A stretch of 30,598 bases of DNA, from the NCBI GenBank assembly GCA_022376515.1, contig WTXI01000398.1:1-30598 (forward strand). The letters are read 5' to 3'. The DNA is from Lactifluus volemus. Taxonomy: Eukaryota > Basidiomycota > Agaricomycetes > Russulales > Russulaceae. Positions 21,581 to 30,598 of the stretch are shown here, in pieces. Below the pieces are notes generated by a model, which ran no database searches, was not told the DNA's origin, and saw nothing but the letters and a program-made list of their open reading frames with translations. Both the position numbers and the translations under genes were made by a program. Numbering within the stretch: position 1 is the stretch's first letter; each line of letters begins with the position of its first letter.

Positions 21581-23299
21581 TCAAATACAGTGGCTATTAG
21601 CGTCCCCATTGTTCCCCATCTCCCCCAGCATTTTGATGTACAGACGACGCCTGAGATCCAGATTGGACTGCAAAATCCCTTCTGAAGTTGCAGCAGGTTG
21701 GGCTATCAGCATGTTCAACAAGTTGAACTTCTGTTCCTGTGTGAGAAAATCATCAGTACTGATGAGGTTGATCGCCTGTTCACGAGCAGTAAGAGGTCTC
21801 AAAGAAGCTTGTGTGATGGACAGGTGAATGACGTCAATAAGTCTGTTGATTACGGTTTGCAGTCCATATATGGCAACAGGAGCTGATTGCACCTCAGGAA
21901 CCCTTCGCAATGTGTCAGGGGTGGATGCAGCGGGAGAGGACATGGCAGCAGTGGAAGGGGGTAACACCATGGAGAGAAGATCTGATAGTTGGGATTGATT
22001 TGTGTCGTCTCGAGGTTTGTCGAGCATAATACGTTGTCGTTTGTTAGCGTCCACATTGTTCCCCATCTCCCTCAGCATTTTGATGTACAGACGACGCCTG
22101 AGATCCAGATTGGACTGCAAAATCCCTTCTGAAGTTGCGGCAGGTTGGGCTATCAGCATGTTCAACAAGTTGAACTTCTGTTCATGTGTAAGAAAATCAT
22201 CAGTATTGATGAGGTTGATGGCCTGTTCACGAGCAGTAAGAGGTCTCAAAGAAGCTTGTGTGATGGACAGGTGAATGACGTCAATGAGTCTGTTGATTAG
22301 TATGGTTACGGTTTGCAGTCCATAGATGGCAACAGGAGCTGATTGCGCCTCGGGGACCCTTCGCAATGTGTCAGGGGTGGATGCAGCAGGAGAGGAGATG
22401 GCAGCAGTGGAAGGGGGTAACGCCATGGAGAGAGAATCTGATAGTTGGGATTGATTTGTGTCATCTCGAGCAGAACACTTTCGTTTGTTGGTTGATCCAC
22501 CGCTGCATGACAGGTTCGCATTGGCATCGCTGTCTTGGTCCGCCTCAAGTATGATACATCGTCGTTTGCGGGTTGGAGCATCGTCTTCATCGTTCTCCAT
22601 GGATACACTTGTCACCGCGCCCGAATCCTGATATTAAGAAGTTCATTGTTGTCAGAATCAAGAGGAGGTGACGAGAGAAAGCATGTTGTCCTACATTCAG
22701 CATTATTGCATGGACCTTATCGTAGTACTCCCAACCAGAGTTTCTAAATTTTTTCATACGTGAATTACCCTAAGAATAAGGCATCAGATATAATGCAAAA
22801 GTTGAAATTAAACATACCTTCTGGCTAACGTAGCTGTCCCAAACGGCTGCGGCACTTGACCCTTCAATACCAGCACCGTTCTCATTGTCCCAATGGGTCC
22901 CCGGAATATTCTGATATTTCCGAATCGCGGCATAGATAGTCTTGATCTGGGGGATCATGTGCAACAATGAGTCAAAGGCGGCGAAAGCGCTGTGGGAGAA
23001 CTCACTTTTTCCCATCTCGTCTTGCAATGCATCCCAGCCTTATCGGCAACCGCTTCCAAAAAGGGTTTAATAACACCCGCAGCCTCATTAAAAGTCCCGT
23101 TCTTGAAATTTCCTCCATTTCCCACCTCGAAACTACGTTGATGGAGATAGTCAACAAGAGCAGCTGTCTCTCTTGGACACCATATAGCCTTGTCCATTTC
23201 TTCTTCTTGAGCCACTAAAACGGCGGCATAAGTAGCACCGATAGCAGCGAGAGCAGCGGCGAAAATAATAAGTCTACGTCTGTGAGTCTCTTGATCCAT
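21581..23299 (-). CDS. Myb/SANT-like domain protein with N-terminal hydrophobic segment and duplicated C-terminus
   Basis: Four minus-strand exons, 23299-23006, 22946-22818, 22769-22695 and 22627-21581, join in phase 0 to 514 residues. Residues of about 39-160 form the basidiomycete Myb/SANT-like domain (WCPRETAALVDYL, NGGNFKNGTFNEAA, HCKTRWEK|IKTIYAAI, THWDNENGAG, then FRNSGWEYYDKV). Such domains are often linked to PIF/Harbinger-type elements and their domesticated derivatives. Oddly, residues 10-30 before it are strongly hydrophobic and look like a membrane anchor. After the domain come basic nuclear-signal-like blocks (TRKRRC, NKRKC) and two nearly identical copies of a unit of about 140 residues containing TAREQAINLI and DDFLT(H/Q)EQKFNLLNML. 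It ends 116 bases from the convergent BAG 2 gene and is head to head with RPO41. Function unknown; DNA binding is inferred. Confidence 0.78.
21597..22470 (-). repeat. Recent tandem duplication inside the Myb/SANT-like gene
   Basis: Copy A at 21597-22014 (418 bases) and copy B at 22044-22470 (427 bases) are almost identical; the offset is 447 bases at one end and 456 at the other because copy A lacks 9 bases (three codons, TIL) near 21847. A 29-base spacer separates them. The reading frame is kept through both copies, so the duplication lengthens the protein without breaking it. Confidence 0.92.
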
Positions 23300-23443
23300 T
23301 GTACGTATGTTGGCTACATATGGTAGCGAGGCTTCTTAAAAGCGGCGATCTGCCTGGGAAATGATTATATCATCCAATTTGAAGAAAAAAAGAGCCTCTT
23401 GCAGGCTCATATATGCGGGTGCTCGACTCGACTCAACTCGACG
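23300..23443. promoter_or_regulatory. Short divergent promoter between the Myb/SANT-like gene and RPO41
   Basis: Only 144 bases separate the two start codons, so both genes share one regulatory region. It holds an AT-rich core (ATGATTATATCATCC) at about 23360-23374 and a CTCGA-rich repeat just before the RPO41 start. An out-of-frame ATG at 23413 opens a 42-codon frame that overlaps the RPO41 start and ends at 23541; whether it is transcribed is unknown. Confidence 0.5.
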
Positions 23444-26400
23444 ATGATCCCGCTTGCTACACGTGTAGCCCGTCAACGCTTGCCTCGCCCTGCTCGTCTA
23501 TACTCTACACCCACAAAACCTGCCAGCGCCCCAGTCTTTGATACGATACACCCTTCCCTCCCAGACACCTACCCTGCATTTCTTCCTGCCCACCCAAATC
23601 TCCCAAACTCTCCTGGGAAGGTCCAGGATGACGCCATCACGAGTAACATGCTTACATTCCTGCGCTCGAGGACGCCATACACAGTTCTCCCCCCGCCCCT
23701 CCCCGGGGACAAGCACTCGGAAATCAACGACAACTATTACACCGACTCGCCTACGCGAGACCGCATAGCTGCCATGGATGCTTGCCTGCATAACGGCTAC
23801 GACGTTCCTCGCGCAAAGGAAATTTTCGATGGCCTGCGCGCCAAGCGAGCGGAGCTGATCCTTCACCCACGTCTCTATACCGCGTTCGTCGAGGCTTACC
23901 TTGATATGGCCGCCAAAGAACCAGAGAAAAAGTCTTTGTGGGTCGATGACGCTTGGGCCCTTCTGGACTCGCTTTTCAGTGGGAACGAGAAGGTCGCGGT
24001 CACGACAAGCGCGTATGCCCTAGCGCTAATAGCTTGGTTAAGGTGTGTCTCCCATCCCCCTCACCCCTTATATTATGAGCATGTTTTAATGTTCCCTTAG
24101 ATACTCTTCCGAGAATGCGCCCGCATATATCGACGGCATCACTGACCACACACCCGCTTCCTTGTTAAAAGGCATTGTCGACAATCAGCTTTCAGTAGCC
24201 ACAGTTGTGTCAGACCGCGCCATCAAGTCCTCAGAAGAGGCACAAAAAATCATCCAAGCCCTCACAAAGGCAGCCGTGCAGTACAATTACCCTGAGATTA
24301 TTCGTGACCTCGGCCAAGCAGAAGCCATGGGTTCATCTCTTCCTGATCCCTATTTGAATGTGCCCGAAGTACTCCCCGTTTCTGTCATTACGGTGAGTTC
24401 GTTTCACACAGGCACTGTTCCGCATCACCGATGTCGTCACAGCCGGTTTTAGACGAAGATGGAACACCCTCGGGAAAGACAGAGACAGAGATTCCTTTCA
24501 ACCTCGACCTTCTTCGAAAACACCTCGCGCATGTCTCCCTTGCACGACGAGTACTCTCAGAGGACCTCGCCGCACGACAAAAGCTTCTCGAAGATTCCGT
24601 TTATGATGTCGCGGTTCAACGCATGCGACATCAGGTCGAACTGTTTAAAGAGCTCGGACTGGATGACGGGGTTCTAAAGAAACCGGACTTGCAACTATGG
24701 ATGTGGCAATGGCACCAACTTCTTCAAGCTCGCTTGCAGACGGACATTTCTGATCTCATTACCAAGGAAGTTTCTCCCAGAAAGAAACCTCATCCTCCTC
24801 TTGCACCTTTCTTGTCCCTCATCAAGCCCGAGAAGCTCTCTCTTATCACCATCCTCGAAATTATGCGTCTTCAGGGTTCAGGTGGCGTCGCAGACGGGAT
24901 GAAGACCACTCGAGGTCTTATCACCGTCGGCAGGGCCGTCGAGCTCGAGTATAAAGCCCATATGTGCAAAAAGAACAACATCTCCGTACCGTCCACCGCG
25001 CGAGCCGGTGAGTTTGGCTTTTTCTCTCGCCTCTCTTACCGTGACCTCCATGTACGACGTGTTACCGCACGAAAGTACATGGAAGATGGGGAAGAGTGGA
25101 CGAGTGATTGGACTCAGGCTCTCCGAGTACGGGTCGGTAGCTATTTGGTCGACCGCCTGATGGACGTCGCAAAGGTGATCCGCACCGGAACAAACAAGCG
25201 GACGGGCGAGCTTGTTGAGGAAGAGCAACCCGCATTCACTCATACTTATGAGTACGTCCGTGGGTATAAACTTGGCATCATTAGGCTCAACCCGGTCGTG
25301 GCGGAGCGAATGGCTAAAGACAGCATCCGGGATACAATGCACCCACGACATTTACCCATGCTCGTCAAGCCGAAGCCGTGGTTAAGTCACAATGAAGGCG
25401 GTTATTTCTACAATAAGAGTACGTATGTCTTGCGGGGTTAAACTACTGGGGAAGTTGAAACACCATTTAGGTCACGTGATGCGCTTCAAGGACTCTCAGG
25501 AACAGCAACAGTACCTGAAGCACGCATCGTCTCGTGGTAACCTCGAGCTCGTGTACGCTGGTCTCGATGTCCTTGGCTCGACACCATGGCAGATTAATCG
25601 CAAGATCTTCAACGTCGTGCTTGAGGTCTGGAATGCGGGATTTCGCCTGGGGAAATTGCCTCCTGCTGTGTACGAAGAGCCTGAGCCCCAGAAAACTCCA
25701 GAGATGGAGACCGACCAGAAGGCGCGAAGTATCTTCATCCAGCGTCAACGCCACTGGCTTGTGAATAAGGCAAATAATCACTCCGATCGGTGTAGCGTCA
25801 ATTACAAAATCGAGATCGCCCGTACAGTAAGCCTTTCATATCTTTTGGCTCTCGCCATCTCCCAAAACTAAATCTGTGGTCCCAAGTTTCTGGGCGACAT
25901 CTTCTATCTGCCCCACAACCTCGACTTTCGGGGCCGCGCATATCCACTTCCTCCTCACCTGAATCACATTGGTGATGACTTGAGCCGTGGTTTACTTCTT
26001 TTCGGAGTGGCCAAGCCGCTAGGCGAACGTGGGTTACGCTGGCTCAAGATCCACCTGGCCAATCTGTACGGTTACGACAAGGCGACTTTTGACGAGCGAG
26101 TCGAGTTTGCCCACAAACATTTGGATGACGTCTTTGACAGCGCGGAGAACCCAATCAACGTGAGTTTTCCGTTCCTCGCATGGACACAAATGCTAAGGCT
26201 CCACACAGGGGCGCAAGTGGTGGCAGAAGGCCGATGATCCATGGCAGTGTCTGGCGACCTGCATGGAACTCAAGGCTGCGCTTGACTCACCCGACCCGTC
26301 CGCATACGAGTGTGCGCTGCCAATACATCAAGATGGAACCTGTAATGGACTACAGCACTATGCGGCGCTCGGTGGTGACGCACGTGGCGCACGGCAAGTC

Positions 26401-27859
26401 AACCTTGACAACGCCGACCGGCCATCGGATGTATATACCTACGTCGCGAACATGGTCGAGAAGCGCATGCAAGCGGATCTGGAGCGAGATCCGGATAATA
26501 AATTTGCCAAAATGCTAGCAGGAAAAATTGCCCGCAAGGTGGTGAAACAGACGGTTATGACGACGGTATATGGTGTCACCTTTGTCGGCGCACGGGAACA
26601 GATCGAAAAGCAGTTGAGAGATCGTGGCGATGTCCCCGCGGAAGAATGCTACCTCGCTGCCGGATACGTCACCAAGCAGGTACAGTGACCCTGCCTCAGC
26701 CCGATCAATTCCGCTTTAATAGGTCATTTCAGGTATTACAGTGCATCGGCGACTTGTTTCAGGGCGCCAACGACATCATGAATTGGCTCTCTGCCTCTGC
26801 ACGCATAATCGCAAAGTCCGTACCGGGTGATCGCGTTCTCGATGCGATGGAACTCGAGCCGCCATCGAGATTAAAGAAGGCTAAGGGAGCCACCACGCGC
26901 CTGCGCAAGGAACAAATGACCGCTGTCGTATGGACGACACCGCTGGGGCTGCCAATTGTCCAACCGTATCGCAAGATCAAGCGAAAGCAGATCAAGACCA
27001 GCGTACAGTCGGTATACATTTCGGACCCGAACGCTCCTGCTGAAGGTGAGTGACTACTGAATGTTATTGTCATTATTTGAACGCTCTAAATCATTTCCAG
27101 TCAATCCCATGAAGCAGGCGACCGCTTTTCCGCCTAATTTCATACATAGCTTGGATGCGACGCACATGTTGCTGACAGCCTTGGAATGTCGGGTACGTTA
27201 GGTTTACCGTACAATCTGGTGGCCAGTTTGCTGACTGTCGTCGTAGACACAAGGCTTGACCTTTGCCTCCGTTCATGACTCTTATTGGACCCACGCCTGC
27301 TCGATTGATCAGATGTCTACCATTATCCGTGATACATTCATCGCGTTGCACTCTTCGGATGTTCTGGGTAGACTTCAAAGCGAGGTATTTCCGTCTTCTT
27401 TCAGTGTCTCTGGCCTTCCCTCACGCACCTTAGTTCCGCGAACGTTACGATGGCTACAAAGTCCCAGTTGCGTCCTTGGGAACCTCTCAGATATTAAAGC
27501 AGCTCGGTATCCTTGATGCTGCAACGGACATGAGCTCACGTCGCCGAAGAGCTCCTGCTGACGCCGCCATTGGTGCTGACGGTACAGCTGTGGAAGAAGA
27601 CGAAGTGCCGGCAGAGGTGGTCGATCAGCCGCCGACGGTATCCTTGCTCTCAAAAGAACAGGCTCTGAAACTTCTAGAGCCGGTCGGTGCGAAGGCGAAA
27701 CGGACTCGTCAGGGTGCCGGCGCCGGCGCCACGCCGCAAGGCAAGGGGGAGTCGCTCGAGGGCAAGTTTGTCGATCTAGTCGACTTGCTTCCGCCGATGC
27801 CTACAAAAGGCGAGTTTGACGTGAACAAGATCAAGTCGTCGCTCTACTTCTTCTCCTGA
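23444..27859 (+). CDS. RPO41: Mitochondrial DNA-directed RNA polymerase
   Basis: This is a single-subunit, T7-like RNA polymerase that transcribes mitochondrial DNA. Ten exons (23444-24042, 24101-24392, 24443-25418, 25471-25826, 25887-26159, 26209-26679, 26733-27045, 27101-27192, 27247-27384, 27434-27859) join in frame to 1311 residues. ATG 23444 gives an Arg-rich presequence ([21 protein letters not shown]) typical of matrix import; the in-frame codons upstream have no ATG. The catalytic parts are all present: DFRGRAYP from Asp754, motif [11 protein letters not shown] with Asp874, motif [15 protein letters not shown] at about 941-954, and motif C VHDSYW with Asp1135. The protein ends YFFS, like the aromatic C-terminal 'foot' of the family. 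A low-complexity insert (RRRRAPAD to [13 protein letters not shown]) sits near residues 1205-1275. The gene looks fully intact. Confidence 0.96.
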
Positions 27860-28997
27860 TCCGTCTCGTTTCGCCCTCGGACACGTGATTAGCCGCACCT
27901 TGCTCCCTTCAACACCATACCTCACAATTCGCCCGTCCTCATGCTCCAAAATATAGTTTTTATTGCAGTTATTTTGGTCTCGCGCATATATTATCATCTC
28001 ACGTTTTACATCATTACCCACATAGTAACAATGCATATATCGTCCTCCTTACAACTCTTACTTCTAGAAAACTGGCTCACCCAGCTCGCGATTTTGTTAG
28101 TTGAAAAGAGTGAACAAGGACAGTAACAAGGCATAAGGTCTTATTGACCTCCAGTCGACTCAGTACCACGCACTGGCTTCAATGTTCAACTCGACGAACA
28201 CTTCACCAGCGCCAACGCCGCCAAGTGACCACTCCCGTCACGTGCTAGCTTCTTTCTAACTTATTGCTTCCGTCACAAGGAAATCCCTTGCGAGATCAAA
28301 TCTTGTCCGACACAGAGTTAGAAGGGGAAATTTTACCAGTACGGTATAGATAGTAGAAGTTGTAGGTATCTGCGCCTTTGCTGAACATCTGAGCCACGAC
28401 CCTCGCGGACCATCACTTAGCACTGTAGGTATGTAGTGTTCGGTAAGATGGAGGCGCCCTTTAAATGAACAAATAATCATGAGTCCGTAAACCAGTGTCA
28501 TTGTACGATTTCACTACGGTAAGTGGCTAGAATTCAAAGTTCATACGAACCATCGGGAGGTACTTGTTGTAGCACAGGCTTCTGATAGGCCGACATCCAC
28601 ACCATTTAGTTTAGGAAACAGGCTTGGCCCGGGCGTTTAGAGCACCACTCGCAAGTCATTGGAATCGTTGTTAGCCGTGCAAAATTTTGACGTAGTCATA
28701 TCTGGGTTCCTCAGTTCCAATAGAGAGTGAGCGCTAGTGCGGTTAACGCTTCGATGGCACTGGAATAGATATGCCACCTTCATTCGGGACGTAGACAGTG
28801 CCTGGTTGTGGCATCGCCCCCTCAATTTCAACGCCCTACAGTCCTCCTCCCCTTCGCTCCCCCTTTATTCCGTTCACAATGACTGTATTGTTCTAATTGG
28901 AAACCCAGATACACATATTTTGAGCCAACACCACAAGCTCCTAGTAGTCATCGCCATTTCATTTATAAGCCTCTATACGTGCCCAAGTTAGAGGGAC
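27860..28997. other. Intergenic region, no supported gene
   Basis: The first 200 bases are an AT-rich probable 3' region of RPO41. Frames further on are short and show no recognisable domain. A CACGTG palindrome is at about 28239. The minus-strand gene ending at 28998 and the plus-strand RPO41 converge on this region. Confidence 0.5.
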
Positions 28998-29471
28998 CTA
29001 AGGGTTGATGGACCTGGGCATGACGTAATGATCAAGCTGAAGAATGGGTTGCCAACTTCCTTGGGAGACATGGATGATCCCGATGAGGGTGACCTGTTCC
29101 TTGGTGATACCACCTGTGCCAACTTGCCAATTTGGAAATTGTCCTTGTACGCCCTGGAACTCCTACACACACACCCGTGTCAGCTTCAAATCATCGACGC
29201 GCGTGGATGTCAAAGCTCACGTCAAAGAACCTGCCCACGGCACTTGCGACACGCTTTACAAATTTATCAAAGGTAATCGTGCTGCGCGCCGAGGTTTGGT
29301 CCCTGGTCATGATCTGGGTATGCCAATCGCGATAACCGGGCCACTAAAAATGCGGTCATTTTAAGCACACGAGATTTTGGGGTGACTTTTTGAAACAGGG
29401 CTTACGTTTATGCGTATGAACATCGTGGAACAATCCCCGATTGGAGCCACGGCGTCCGCGCCAAGGAGCAT
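28998..29471 (-). CDS. Small three-exon protein, not recognised
   Basis: Three minus-strand exons, 29471-29406, 29313-29221 and 29162-28998, join in phase 0 to 107 residues. The splice sites are canonical: GTAAGC..CCCAG for the 92-base intron and GTGAGC..GTGTAG for the 58-base intron. Coding character is suggested by the well-formed middle and end: STITFDKFVKRVASAVGRFF, then a beta-rich stretch (ITKEQVTLIGIIHVSQG, SWQPILQLDHYVMP). The frame is open upstream of the chosen ATG, so more N-terminal exons are possible; its first exon starts 45 bases after the stop of the next gene on the same strand. I do not recognise the family, and no function is proposed. It could also be the 3' end of a longer transcript. 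Confidence 0.5.
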
Positions 29472-29515
29472 CGAACAATCTCCCCCAGCTGCAGTGGGCT
29501 GCGGTAAACCAACGT

Positions 29516-30537
29516 TCACTCGGTACTTGTGAACGAAAAAAATGGCATATTTAGCGGCACGATGCCATAGCGTTGGGCATCATAAGGGTTCTGCGCCGAC
29601 CAGATGCGTTGCGGGACAACCGTGCCAACCTGGCGGATGGCGTAGTCGAGCAGCCAGGCGGGTTGACCATTGATGTGAACAGATGGTGGAGGAGCGTTCT
29701 GCGCTGCAAGGCCGGTAATAAAGAACGCGTTGGGCCACTCTTGAGATCCGACGGGTTGAAGAGACCCCGCGTTCACTCGCAAAAGACGACTAAAATACTC
29801 TGCCGCATTCTCTGGTCCGAATGTTTGAGCGATGTTTCCGTCGATACGTAAATCCATCTGAAAATAACGTCTCAACGAGTGCCAATTAGGAGGAGATGAA
29901 GGCCGTACAGTTTTAACCTTGTAGATATGCAATAGTAAGCTTGTCTAGCTTGGAAGTGCTTGTCGTTCGCAATCCTTGGACCCCCTTTTATCATTTGTGA
30001 ACAATACGGTGACGTATTATAGCCCGGTAGTGCGTGAGCCTTGGCATAGTGGAAACGCAGAACAGTAGAAGCGTCTGTTCTCAATAGCAATAACGAATTA
30101 TCGGGGTTGGTCTCCTTTTTTCTACCGTGAATGACCGAGATCAGACTTTTGGAAAGGCACGTATCTAACATAGCGTATTTCAGCGCCACAGTGAAATACG
30201 TCGCCCAGAATTTTATTGAAACAGTGAAGAACATACCCATCATGATGTAGAATAAGAGAGCGATATCCGAGCCCAGTGGAAGACAGAAGTGCGCTTGCAA
30301 CTGAAGACTGACTGGGTGGATAGTACTTCGCCAATTAGCTCCGGTGTATGTGTCGAAATATCGAACTTCGTGCTTGTCACGATTGTCACGAACAGCACAT
30401 AGGACAGCCTGGACATTCCGGTATTCTTCACATCGATGACGTCCTGGTACATATACAGAGTATGTCTGAACACCGGAGGAAGCCTTGAATATGCACAGCG
30501 CAAGCTCTCTAGCACATCTCCGGTGTTCCAAGTTCAA
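29516..30537 (-). CDS. Membrane protein of unknown function, apparently frameshifted, 5' end unresolved
   Basis: A minus-strand frame reads from about 30537 (no ATG there, so the true start or first exon is unresolved) through HEVRYFDTYTGANWR, then a hydrophobic segment (LLFYIMMGMFFTVSIKFWAT at about 30205-30264), then DNSLLLLRTDAS and HFQARQAYY. Coding character then passes to the frame one base earlier at about 29895-29930 (RPSSPPNWHSLRRYFQMDL, GNIAQTFG, APPPSVHINGQPAWLLDY, IWSAQNPYDAQRYG), ending TGA at 29516. I tested the GTTAAA..TTTTCAG pair as an intron, but its phase does not restore the frame, so a one-base loss is more likely. It appears to be an orphan fungal family with one or two transmembrane helices; no function is known to me. 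A weak match lies at about 13545-13795. Confidence 0.5.
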
Positions 30538-30598
30538 CTGCTATGCCGTAAACCCCTAAAACTGATAAAACTGATCGGACCGGAACCGTAACAAACTC

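Noticed and set aside
27941..28126. Hydrophobic 61-codon frame after RPO41
   Set aside because: It lies in AT-rich 3' sequence, where such a composition arises by chance; no signal peptide or gene context supports it.

Overview
The window looks like nuclear DNA of a filamentous basidiomycete, probably an Agaricomycete and perhaps a Rhizoctonia/Ceratobasidium-type fungus. The reasons are short introns of about 50-70 bases with GT..AG ends and CTAAC/CTGAC-like branch sites in almost every gene, a C2-NACHT-WD40 protein of the sort expanded in these fungi, a Myb/SANT-like protein typical of basidiomycetes, and genes spaced 0.1-2.4 kb apart on both strands. No rRNA, tRNA, CRISPR or intact transposon was seen. 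Exon boundaries below were placed by eye from splice signals, reading phase and recalled protein families; no alignment or database search was run.

Left part (1-7.6 kb): the 3' end of a mitochondrial citrate carrier gene (CTP1-like, two small deletions inside a conserved motif), 1.4 kb with no convincing gene, then a large NACHT-WD40 (STAND/NLR-like) gene at 2160-7638 with an N-terminal C2-like region and about 15 WD40 repeats. That gene carries one clear and one possible frameshift.

Middle part (8.5-21.5 kb): two diverged paralogues of a BAG-domain protein (8560-10649 and 19674-21464), both on the + strand and about 9 kb apart. Between them lie an intact 7-exon aldo-keto reductase (11503-13027), a small secreted peptide gene with a Kex2-type site (minus strand, 14849-15126) and an F-box protein gene (17570-19412). 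Both BAG genes have heat-shock-element-like promoter sequence, and both proteins end in an acidic W-x-x-V tail resembling an Atg8-interacting motif. Together these suggest a heat-inducible Hsp70 co-chaperone that may link to autophagy, which is the most interesting hypothesis in the window.

Right part (21.5-30.6 kb): a minus-strand Myb/SANT-like gene whose C-terminal half is a recent tandem duplication (21581-23299) is head to head with an intact 10-exon nuclear gene for mitochondrial RNA polymerase, RPO41 (23444-27859). After an empty 1.1 kb come a small three-exon minus-strand gene not recognised here (28998-29471) and a minus-strand membrane protein gene (29516 to about 30537) that appears frameshifted.

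Small apparent indels in three genes (carrier, NACHT-WD40, membrane protein), beside five multi-exon genes that splice cleanly in frame, leave open whether these are decaying genes or local sequence errors.
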